The position numbers and the translations under genes are program-made. From positions 39,186,294-39,250,293 of the forward strand of contig OZ038383.1 in the NCBI GenBank assembly GCA_964036045.1: a DNA stretch of 64,000 nt. The letters run 5' to 3'. Under the pieces are notes generated by a model. That model searched no databases, was not told where the DNA came from, and saw nothing but the letters and a program-made list of their open reading frames with translations. Positions 33,541 through 43,167 of this stretch are shown here, piece by piece. The stretch's first letter is position 1, and the number at the start of each line of letters is the position of its first letter. The stretch comes from Eutreptiella sp. 'Long Island Sound 2002'. Lineage: Eukaryota; Euglenozoa; Euglenophyceae; Eutreptiales; Eutreptiaceae.

Positions 33541-33735
33541 ACACCAGTGAACGGGAGCCAAGTGGCCCAGAACACCGCACACGCAACACAACACACCGAG
33601 CGAGCACACCAGTGAACAGGAGCCAAGTGGCCCAGGACACCGCAGACGCAACACAGCAAACCGCGCGGGCACACCGGTGAACAGGAGCCAAGCGGCCCAG
33701 GACACTGCACACACGTAGGGCGGCCGAGGGACAGG
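33541..33735 (+). repeat. 65-bp tandem repeat, nearly three copies
   Basis: The words acaccagtgaac, agccaagtggcccag and gacaccgcag recur at 33541, 33606 and 33671, a period of 65. It lies in the 3' untranslated part of the ACCT-tailed element, after a G run. Confidence 0.8.
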
Positions 33736-34290
33736 AAAGAACCAACACCCCGTGGGTCGGACGCACTGGGGCGACCCAGCCAACCCACCGGGCCAGTGGC
33801 AGGAGCGGTACTCCAAGGCCACTTGTCCGAGCCCGGCCAGGCTGCATCGGGGACCATGGCAAACGTCACCCGGAGCCATGGAAGCAACCGGTGACAGGCG
33901 AGCCGGTACACAGTTGAGGAGGGGGTCGCCTGCCAAGGAGAGTGGCCCTGCAACTCAAGCCACAAGGGTGAGGCGGTCGTACCGTAGACTAGCGGGAGCA
34001 ATACCCCTTGTGGTGAGAGATACTCCACACGGCTGGGCAGCCCCCAGAGCTGCCGCCCAAAGGAGGGGGCATGTGGCCCTACCCATGGACACATGTGGGG
34101 ACACCCTCCCACCTGGGACACATGGACCGGGTGGCCGCGACAATGCCTTCCAAAGCACATGCGGGAGCGGCTCAAGAGGCACCTGACATAGGGCAGTGGG
34201 CGGGACAGGACGTCCCCTTGGTAAGACCTTCTTCCTGCAATGTCAAAGGAGGCATCCCGAGCTCCCGAAGATACCTACCTACATACCTGG

Positions 34291-36245
34291 GTGCGTGCTC
34301 GTGTGCGTGCTCCTCCTGTACCCCGCCTCTCCTGGCTGGGGTGTGCGGCTTTGGTGTGTGTGCTTGGGCTCGGGTTTCGGCTGCGCCCCGCCACTCCTGG
34401 CTGGGCTGTTGGGCTCTGTGTGTGCTCGTGTGCGCGCTCCGCTTGCACCCTGCCACTCCTGGCTGGGGTGCGCGGTGTGGGTGTGTGTGTTTGGGCTCGG
34501 GTTTCGGCTGCGCCCCGCCACTCCTGGCTGAGGTGTTGCGCTGTGTGTGTGCTGGTGTGGGCGTTCCGCTTGCACCCCGCCACTCCTGGCTGGGGTGCGC
34601 GGTGTGGGTGTGTGTGTTTGGGCTCGGGTTTCGGCTGCGCACCGCCACTCCTGGCTGTGGTGTTGGGGTATGCGTGTTTGTGTGCCTGCTCCCCCTGTAC
34701 CCCGCCACTCCTGGCCGGCGTGCACGGCGTGGGTGTGTGTGCTTGGGCTCGGGTTTCGGCTGCGCCCCGCCACTCCTGGCTGGGGTGTTGGGGTGTGCGT
34801 GTTTGTGTGCGTGCCCCCCTTGTACCCCGCCACTCCTGGCTGGGGCGTGCGGTGGGGGTGTGGGTGTTTGGGCTCGGGTTTCGGCTGCACCCCGCCACTC
34901 CTGGCTGGGGTGTTGGGGTGTGTGTGTGCTGGTGTGGGCGCTCCGCTTGCACCCCGCCACTGCTGGCTGGGGTGCGCAATGTGGGTGTGTGTGTTTGGGC
35001 TCGGGTTTCGGCTGCCCCCGCCACTCCTGGCTCGGGTGTTGGGCTGTGTGTGTGCTGGTGTGGGCACTCCGCTTGCACCCCGCCAATCCTGGCTTGGTGC
35101 GCGCCGTGGGTGTGTGTGTTTGGGCTCGGGTTTCGGCTGCACCTCGCCACTCCTGGCTGGGTTGTTGGGCTGTGTGTGTGCTGGTGTGGGCGCTCCGCTT
35201 GCACCCCTCCACTCCTGGCTGGGTCGCGCGCCGTGGGTGTGTGTGTTTGGGATCGGGTTTCGGCTGCGCCCGGCCACTCCTGGCTGGGGTGTTGGGCTGT
35301 GTGTGTGCTGGTGTGGGCGCACCGCTTGCACCCCGCCACTCCTGGCTGGGGTGCGCGCCGTGGGTGTGTGTGTTTGGGCTCGGGTTTTGGCTGCATCCCG
35401 CCACTCCTGGCTGGGGTGTTGGGCTGTGTGTGTGCTGGTGTGGGCGCTCCGCTTGCAGCCCCCCACTCCTGGCTGGGGTGCGCGCCGTGGGTGTGTGTGT
35501 TTGGGCTCGGGTTTCGGCTGCGCCCCGCCACTCCTGGCTGGGGTGTTGGGGTGCGTTTGTGTGCTGGTGTGGGCTCTCCGCTTGCACCCCGCCACTCCTG
35601 GCTTGGGTGCGCGCCGTGGGTGTGTGTGTTCCCGCTCGGGTTTTGGCTGCACCCCGCCACTCCTGGCTGGGGTGTTGGGCTGTGTGTGTGTTCGTGTGGG
35701 CGCTCCGCTTGCACCCCGCCACTCCTGGCTTGGGTGCGCGCCGTGGGTGTGTGTGTTTGGGCTCGGGTTTCGGCTGCGCCCCGCCACTCCTGGCTGGGGT
35801 GTTGGGGTGTGTGTGTGCTCGTGTGCGTGCCCCCCTTGTACCCCGCCTCTCCTGGCTGGGTTGTGCGGTGTGGGTGTGTGTGTTTGGGCTCCGGTTTCGG
35901 CTGCACCCTGCCACTCCTGGCTGGGGTGCTGGGGTGTGTGTGTGCTGGTGTTTGTGCTCCTCCTGTACCCCGCCTCTCCTGGCTGGGGTGTGCGGCTTGG
36001 GTGTGTGTGCTTGGGCTCGGGTTTCGGCTGCGCCCCGCCACTCCTGGCTGGGGTGTTGGGCTGTGCGTTTGCTCGTGTGCGCGCTCCGCTTGCACCCTGC
36101 CACTCCTGGATGGGGTGCGTGGTGTGGGTGTGTGTGTTTGGGCTCGGGTTGCGGCTGCGCCCCGCCACTCCTGGCTGGGCTGTGCGTTGTGGGTGTGTGT
36201 GCTCGGTCTCGGGTTTTGGCTGCGCCCCGCCTCTCCTGGCTGGGG
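34291..36245 (+). repeat. 127-bp minisatellite, array 5
   Basis: About 15 dimers in the same orientation as array 4. It passes into segment Z at 36246 with the same junction (ctctcctggctggggtttgt) found inverted between array 1 and Z'. Apparent frames of more than 1000 codons run across it on both strands and are ascribed to composition. Confidence 0.9.
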
Positions 36246-37151
36246 TTTGTGGTGTGTGGGTTGGCTGTTGCCTGGCACCTGTTCGTGTGCCGTGGTTCGT
36301 TGCGTGTTGTGCGCGCTCTCCGAGTTTGTGGCACCCGGCGGCCGTCGCTGCTTGGCACTTGTCCGTGTGCCTTGGTTGTGGCCGGCGGCGTACCTCTCTG
36401 GCGTGCCTCGTGGCCCCGCGGGGTGCGCCGCGCCTCGTCCGGTGCGGTCGCTATCGGTGCTCCGGTCGGCTTTCCCGTCGCCGTGGTGCCTTTCCCCATC
36501 CCGGGGGCTTGCGCCCCCGGCTTTACTGGGCGGCTGCGCGGGGCACGCGGAGGCCGGCCGAGAACCGGGCTCTTTGTGCTTGCCGCTGGCCCCCGCCGAG
36601 GCGGGGCCGCTGGGCTCGCTCAGCGTCGTACCCGTTCGGGGCCCCGCAATGGGGTTGTCCCTGGCGGGTCCCTCCGGCGTTGGTCTTGGGCTGCGTGCGC
36701 TGCGGTGGTTGGCGTGTGTGGACCCGCTCACTGACGCGTCCGGTTTCCCGGACCGTCCGTCGTTCAACGGGGGACTCGGCCGGTGCACCGGGGCTGTTTC
36801 GTGTGGACGCCGAAACCGCCCCTTGCGCGTCGGAGGACGCCACGCCCAGGTCCCGTGCGTGTGTGCCTGTGCTCGCTCTTCTTGGCCGGGTCGGGAAGGT
36901 CGGCCTCCCGGGCGCGTTCTGGTGCGCCTCACCTTTTCCTTTGGCCGCTTTGGCTTTCTGCTTTGCTTGGCCCCCTCCTGGCTGGGGTTGCCCCCGTCTT
37001 GGTACTTTTTTACTCCTTTGCCGTCTTCCGTGCGCCCCCTTTGTCTCCTACTTTCTTTGGTTTCCGGCCCCGGGTGCCCTGGGCCTTGGCGCTGGGTGAT
37101 GTTTGTCTTGTTGGCCTCACGCTTCTCGCCCCTCCGTGCGCTCTCCCTCAC
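36246..37151 (+). repeat. Segment Z (right arm), A-poor GC-rich
   Basis: Inverted copy of 6116-6899, extended to the right by part of one unit of the 222-246-bp repeat. It stops sharply at ORF3 copy C near 37152. Compared with the left arm it lacks three repeat units, the 4.3-5.2 kb block and the spacer, so the right end is truncated. Confidence 0.75.
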
Positions 37152-38423
37152 TCCAGCTCCAGGAGTACTTTCGACTCGGAGAACAGACCGAACCCTATGC
37201 GTACAACGCCGTCGCACCAGGTGCCCCCATCGACCTTGTCCAGTTGGTGACGATTTACCAGACTGGACCAGGACGGCTCGGATACCACGACTTCGATAAG
37301 GCAATTGGACGAGTTGCTGCCCTTCACTCGTCCAGTGAAGAGTATGTCAATCTCCTTCCTTTCGTGGACACCGCCGATTTGGTTCGACGCCTGGGTACCT
37401 CGAAATACCTCATGTCCCCCTACGAGGCCGGATACGAAGGTGGACAACGTTGACGTCGAGCGGTCCAGTTCCGAAGAGATGTCTATGCTGATGAACGGGA
37501 GGAGATCGAGAAAACCGACTCGCCTGTTCCGGCCGGACCCCGTCGACCACCGGTTTTTGTCGGCAGAGTCGAATGCCTATCAGCACCACTTCGACATCCC
37601 GTTCTTCAAGTACCTCACGCCGATCCATGATGATTTCAAAACTGCCCATCGACGCAAGGTCAGCTGCCGAGACCAAGTCCTCGAAGCGGTCATTGTTGAC
37701 ACGGCTTCGAGCCTTGTGACTGCAGAAGCGGTTCGATTCGCTCTGCAGAGTTTCCTCGCTGATGGTCAGTATGTACATCAACACCTCGGTCGACTCCAAG
37801 AAGAAACTTCTCAAACCGACATGCTTGAGGTCATTAACCGATATGCCCTAGGTCCTGGAGTCGATGACGTCAGTGCCATCATTGTTGTGCGATGACTTTC
37901 GATTGCTGACACGCCATGGTGGCGAGTCGATACGCGAACTGGTCAGTTCTACCACAGCATGGCCGCTGGTACTGGTTCCAATGAAACCTATCGATGGTCT
38001 ACTGGTCGACGTGACGGGTTCTTCTTCGAGTTCACCAATCGGACCGATCTGTGGAGTGAGAACGCTTGGAAACCGTGGAGCCTTTGGGATTTCCATTCGA
38101 CCAAGGCACAAACATTGGGACCTGGACAATTTCGAGCGCTTGCCCGTGAACATGTCTTCGTATTCCAGTACAAGTGCCCCGTCGACGGCCGGCCTGGTGA
38201 TCCCAACCTTCGATTGCTGAACCATCGATCTGGTATCCTGATTCAAAAGCGTGCCCTCGAAAGTGATTCCCGTCGACACTACACGGGTCATGACACCTTC
38301 AAATTCATGGCTGGCGTCGAGACACTGGAGGAAGTGCACGAAGTATGTCGCCTCCGGTGGATCGTTCATCCACGTTTACGGGGGGCACGGACTGCTGATT
38401 GGACATGTCTGGATGCCAACTGA
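37152..38423 (+). pseudogene. ORF3, copy C (C-terminal part)
   Basis: Starts abruptly within the region LQEYFRLGEQTEPYAYN, which copy B also has. The frame is broken by TGA at 37451-37453, a frameshift between there and about 37520, and TGA at 37893-37895. The final frame (to 38423) extends beyond copy B by about 116 codons and so shows the true C-terminus (DWTCLDAN, then TGA). At the two stops, copy B has CGG and CGA where C has TGA, as expected from deamination at CpG. Copies A and C lie in the same direction on the two sides of the complex and may be halves of one element. Function unknown. Confidence 0.6.
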
Positions 38424-38490
38424 TGGCTGATTCGACATGTCTGGATGCCAAGTAATGGCTTATTCGACAGTCTGGATGCCATTAATGGTA
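38402..38490 (+). repeat. 32-bp tandem repeat after ORF3
   Basis: Three imperfect units containing gacatgtctggatgcca start at 38402, 38434 and 38466, directly around the ORF3 stop. They lie in the 3' untranslated part of the ORF3 element. Confidence 0.75.
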
Positions 38491-38883
38491 TCGACTGCCT
38501 TCATATGTCCTGTCGAGTTGACAGATGTATTGGTTGTTTACCTGCTGGGCAACCAGCTTCGATAGCTGTGCCCAATGTTATGGTATGTTATGGTTCGATG
38601 TGCCCACAGCCTTGCTGTGGGTACACCGCCCATGCAGTGTGCGTGGCGAAGTTGTCTTCTGCAGCTTCCGCCAAGACACAGCCGTGGCAGAGTCGAACAC
38701 GGCGTATGAATGAGGCGCTGACGACAGGTATGCCATGACTGCACCTTGGTGTGTGAGTTTCGACCACTGTTATGCTTCTGTAGCCAACACATGTCGAGGT
38801 CCAAAAAAAAAAATTTTGGGCCTGCTCTGCAACTTCGACGTTGTGACGTCCACCCAGATGAGTGAGACCTCTTCGAGGTCTCA

Positions 38884-39072
38884 AGGGGGGGGTAGTGTTA
38901 TGGCTTCGAACAGCAGCAGCGCAGCAGCGCGCAAGTCGCAAGTCGCAGTCGCAATCGCACTGCAGTCTGTGAATAATAAAGAAGCATCGAATGCCAACTG
39001 TAAATGAGCGCTGTAAGATACTTCGATCTCTGAACAGGGTTTATGTCTTCGAGATTGTGTTATTATTGGTGC
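38884..39072 (+). mobile_element. Polypurine tract and LTR-like start of the ORF3 element
   Basis: A run aagggggggg (38884-38892) is followed by tag and then TGTTATGG at 38896, the usual arrangement at the start of a 3' LTR. An AATAAA occurs near 38972. The 3' edge is unclear; ttattattggtgccccgtc near 39061-39079 could be an LTR end next to a primer-site-like sequence. No second copy is in the window to confirm it. Confidence 0.45.
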
Positions 39073-41257
39073 CCCGTCTAAAGATCCTGCGAGGTTTGTC
39101 GATTTGGGATTTGGGATCTCGGATTTTGAGAAACAAAGAGGCACAGGAGTACAAGTCGAGTTCCCAAGTAACAAACCACAACAGTAGGAACATCCCATAT
39201 GACATGGCAATGACCTCAGCGCCACAAGCCATGCCACCTCAGCACCTATGGGACCCAAAACAAAAGAGTGCACATCTCAGGATGGCACTATATGGAGTGT
39301 GAGTCCTCAGGGCAGTTTTCCAATCAGTTTTTCCCAATCATGTGAAATATTTTGATCCAAGTTGCATTGATTGTCTATTGCTGTAGTCTATTGTTGATAT
39401 CTTTATTATATAACTCTTTTCTGACTGCAGCCCTTCATGCTTTGATCCTGTTTGACTTCTACTTGCTCATCTCTGGCTTGTGTTATCCTGTATTGGTTGT
39501 ATTTAATCAACAAAACATTTTCTCCATCAAAAACAAGCAGCAGGGACCCTACACCAGCAGCAAGCAGCAGGAGAGGCACAATAAGAGCTGAAAGACTCAT
39601 AAAAACCTTCTGGAACATATGATGTGAGATAGATAAGGCAATTTCAGATCCTTTGTATTTATAAGAATTATTGGATGCTACGGTGGATTTCTCATGTGTG
39701 TATATCAGGTATTTCAACGGCTATTTGCACCGTATCTGATTGCAGGATACTATCGACCTTCATTCATTGTCATGTCTTCTTTGCCCAGCTCTGTTGCTGC
39801 CAATACCACTGCAACCTCTGCTTCGGACCCCTTGGTCCGGTTTCAGCACCTCTCATTTTTTGCAAAGCAAGAAGCCGTGGAGCCAGTTTGGGTTGAGGCT
39901 TAGGAGGAACAAGTGGTGAGCATTGTTGCGGTGGAGCCTTAGGTTTGGCAGCAAGAGAAGTCTTGGCCCCTTTCTTTCTTCCAACCTCAAGCAAGAGAAT
40001 CTGAACACCAAACTTGTTCTTGTGACTACAAAACAATTTAACAAAAAGTTGTTTCCTGTCAGAATCGTACTAGAACCTGGAACCAGTTGGTGTGTTCACG
40101 TTCTTTTCTTTTTTTTGAGGCATGGCGGTCCCCCGCCGAAAAGATACAATCACTGCTCACACTGCGAGGTTCCTCGAAGGACGGCCGCTATGTACATTTC
40201 CCAACGTTTTATATAAAACCCTGAGGTGCTGAGCACTAACTGAAAGAACGTTCACGTTCTTTTCTTTGTAGGTCTTGGAGATGGAATAAAGCCTTGTAAG
40301 AATTGGGTTGCCCGGAGTTGAGGTACAAAACTTGCAATTGCCCTTGGTTTACAAACGGGGTAACTAAAAGACAAGAAGTACCACTTGAGATTCAAAAGAA
40401 ATAATTTCCTCCCTTTGACTTTGATCCATCCACAACAACCTCGGATGGGCCGCGGATAGGCAGGAAGGGGATTCTTAATTTATCCCCTCAAGCGTAGGCT
40501 CAACGCACGATGAATCTCAAAATACAAGTAATTCGCTTGGACGTGATGGAGGCCGGCGGCAATGGAACACAGATATTCAACCAGCAGCGTTGGGTACATC
40601 TACGACAATTAGAACGAACATGGTACGTTTTTGTTAGAAATGTACGTTGGCAATCACAAATCGTAACGAGCATCTAGCTCGGCAAGCAAATCATAACGAG
40701 CATCTGGTAACCATACATCAAAGAAACACACCACTTTCAACAAAGGTCTGACTTAGTTCACCAAACTTGCTTCTAAGCAACTTGGTTTCCCAAAGCTTGC
40801 CATCTATGACAAAAATGTAACATTGGCTAGGATCCAAAGTACATAACAGATTACAAATAGTGGAGCAAAACGCAACGTTCAGCGTTTGCGGAAAAGATGC
40901 GGTTATGTCCCAGCGAGCCTTGTGACCAGCAATACGGCCAAAAAAAGGCCTAGAAAGGCCTAGGTGCTATTTTTACTGAGCCATTCCCAAATCAGCAGGT
41001 CCCAAATTGGACGCGCGTGCTCGCGTCCATAGCCTGCTGGCCCATATTGTAGAATTGGGGTTAAAGACGCGGACGCGAGGCCTGCGGTGGGACATTATTT
41101 AGAGCAAAATGTCCAATAATGTCTCAGAAAAAAGGCTCTTAAGGTCCAAAATGGTTCGGATAATGTCCCAAGACTTACGGTTTTAAGAGGTTGGGACAAG
41201 TCGTCTCATGTCCCAAATGAATCTTTGAACTATTGGTTTTCGCACGTTGTGTTGAGA
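39073..41257. other. Gene-free stretch
   Basis: No coding sequence or repeat array is recognised. Short open frames (up to about 103 codons) show no motif or splice context. A phrase at 41050-41073 (tgtagaattggggttaaagacgcgg) recurs inverted near 44540-44575. The phrase tgtcccaaatg recurs at 41208, 42116 and 43198, suggesting old dispersed repeats. Confidence 0.4.
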
Positions 41258-41335
41258 GAAAGGACCCTAGCGGCGAGCGCACTGCGGTACAACTTGGTAG
41301 ACTGGGGTTCCATTCCGGTCATTGCACGGGAAAAG
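41258..41335 (+). other. Weak tRNA-like sequence
   Basis: An A-box-like ccctagcggcgagcgc is followed by a B-box-like gggttccattcc some 40 bases later. The stems do not pair well, so it is at most a decayed tRNA-derived repeat. Confidence 0.2.
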
Positions 41336-41810
41336 GGGGAGTTATGCACTCGCCCATGCGGATTGTTAGCAGCGATCGGCCTGAGTAGCGATGTGAGCGA
41401 TCCGTGCGATCGCTGAGCACAGTTCTGCGCACCCTGGGTTTAACGGAAAAATTAGATTCTCAAGGTAACTGCGGCGCATCTGATTTCAATTTGTCAATTT
41501 CGCGTTTTAGACGTTTGTACTTATATTACATTGGGAATGGTATGTGCTATTTTTGTTTTTTGAAAAATTCCACAATGATGAATTCGGGTGCCTAAGTTCA
41601 AGGGCCCGTCCGATGACTCAGTGACAGCGAAATAGTTTTGATAGATCAAAAAAGATGGGGAGTTTACACCCTCCATAGGACTTGTAGAAAAGCTTTAGGG
41701 GCAAAAGATTGTGGTAAAACTTATCCAATCGTAGCACCAGGTAATTTGGAATACCCAACCATTATTGGGTAAGCCGCGGCTGTTGCACGATTTGGAACTG
41801 ATGCGGTACT

Positions 41811-41982
<172 letters not shown>

Positions 41983-42151
41983 CAACTGTCAAGTAGGGGT
42001 GAAGGGGGCGCAAAGCGCCCGAAAAAATTTTCCACAAAGTCATGTCATCTCCCAAGAAAAGGTCTCGTAATGTCTTGAATGGTGCAAAACCGTGCCCATA
42101 TAGGAAAGTCTCATAATGTCCCAAATGGCCATATATCGCACGAAGTCGCCC

Positions 42152-42270
42152 CCCCCTACCTTGGAGGTGGGGGGGAGGTAGGGGGGGGAGGTATGGGGGG
42201 TTAGGGGGGGGAGGTAGGGGGGGAGGTAGGGGGGGGGTCGAGAAGGTAGGGGGGGGGTAGGGGGGGGGAG
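42152..42270 (+). repeat. G-rich block, left of the 99-bp array
   Basis: Repeated ggggggaggtaggg words of varied length. It has many closely spaced G runs and could form G-quadruplexes. A similar block lies on the far side of the 99-bp array. Confidence 0.85.
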
Positions 42271-42950
42271 GCGGTGCACACACAAGGCGGAACACACAAA
42301 AGGCGGCCTGTTGCCACCGCAGGAGTCTTGTTATTTAAGGGGCCACAGGCAAGGCGGTGCACACAGAAGGCGGTGCACACACAAGGCGGAATAAACAAAA
42401 GGCGGTCTGTAGCCACCGCAGGAGTCTTGTTATTTAAGGGGCCACGGGCAAGGCGGTACACACAGAAGGCGGTGCACACACAAGGCGGAACACACAAAAG
42501 GCGGAACACACAAAAGACAGTCTGTAGCCACCGCAGGAGTCTTGTTATTTAAGGGGCCACAGGCAAGGCGGTACACACAGAAGGCGGTGCAAACACAAGG
42601 CGGAACACACAAAAGGCGGTCCGTAGCCACCGCAGGAGTCATGTTATTTAAGGGGCCACAGGCAAGGCGGTGCATACAGAAGGCGGTGCACACATAAGGC
42701 GGAACACACAAAAGGCGGTCTATAGCCACCGCAGGAGTCTTATTATTTAAGGGGCCACAGGCAAGGCGGTACACACAGAAGGCGGTGCACACACAAGGCG
42801 GAACAAACAAAAGGCGGCCTGTGGCCACCGCAGGAGTCTTGTTATTTAAAGGGCCACAGGCAAGGCGGTACACACAAAAGGCGGTGCACACAAAAGGCGG
42901 TCTGTGGCCACCGCATGAGTCATGTTATTTAAGGAGGGTGCGGGTACTGG
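42271..42950 (+). repeat. 99-bp minisatellite, seven copies
   Basis: The landmark gttatttaaggggccac recurs at 42329, 42429, 42544, 42643, 42742 and 42841 and in variant form at 42924: spacing 99 with one of 115 and one of 83. The difference is one 16-bp subunit (ggcggaacacacaaaa). Because 99 is a multiple of three, a 33-residue repeat frame stays open on the minus strand (153 codons), but I see no support for a gene. Confidence 0.85.
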
Positions 42951-43004
42951 CCCCCGCGCAGAGCAAAGCGAGCCGTCTGTCGAGCGAAGTGAGCTGAAGG
43001 TAAG

Positions 43005-43167
43005 GGAGGGAAGTATGGGGGGGGAGGTAGGGGGGGGAGGTAGGGGGGGGAGGTAGGGGGGGGTAGGGGGGGGAGGGGGGGGTAGGGGGGGTAGGGGGGT
43101 TAGGTGGGGTCAGGGGGCGGGTAGGGGGGGGGTAGGTAGGGGGGGGAGGTAGGGGGGGGCGACTTCG
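43005..43167 (+). repeat. G-rich block, right of the 99-bp array
   Basis: Again ggggggaggtaggg-type words, ending in gcgacttcgtgcat. The left block begins with gcacgaagtcgc. The two outer boundary words are reverse complements of each other, so the whole 42141-43173 unit has inverted edges. Confidence 0.8.

Larger units (their letters stand above)
30223..34290 (+). mobile_element. ACCT-tailed, LINE-like insertion in the array
   Basis: A 4.07-kb segment splits arrays 4 and 5. It ends in a tail of ACCT-type repeats (tacctacctacatacc at about 34273-34288), as several non-LTR retroelements do. The array bases tgctcgtgtgcg precede it and recur after it (34296-34307); removal of the insert restores a plausible array unit. 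No endonuclease or reverse transcriptase was recognised, only a broken ORF1-like region and a long GC-rich remainder. It is either a non-autonomous or an internally deleted element, and the LINE label is inference from the tail and the direct repeat. Confidence 0.55.

Noticed and set aside
34240-37304. Open frames of about 1000 codons on both strands over array 5
   Set aside because: They are the six-frame readings of the 127-bp unit and the A-poor segment Z, with no conserved domain and equal openness on both strands.
42152-43167. Telomere-like G-rich repeat
   Set aside because: The words vary in length and do not repeat a fixed telomere unit. They are internal and flank another array.
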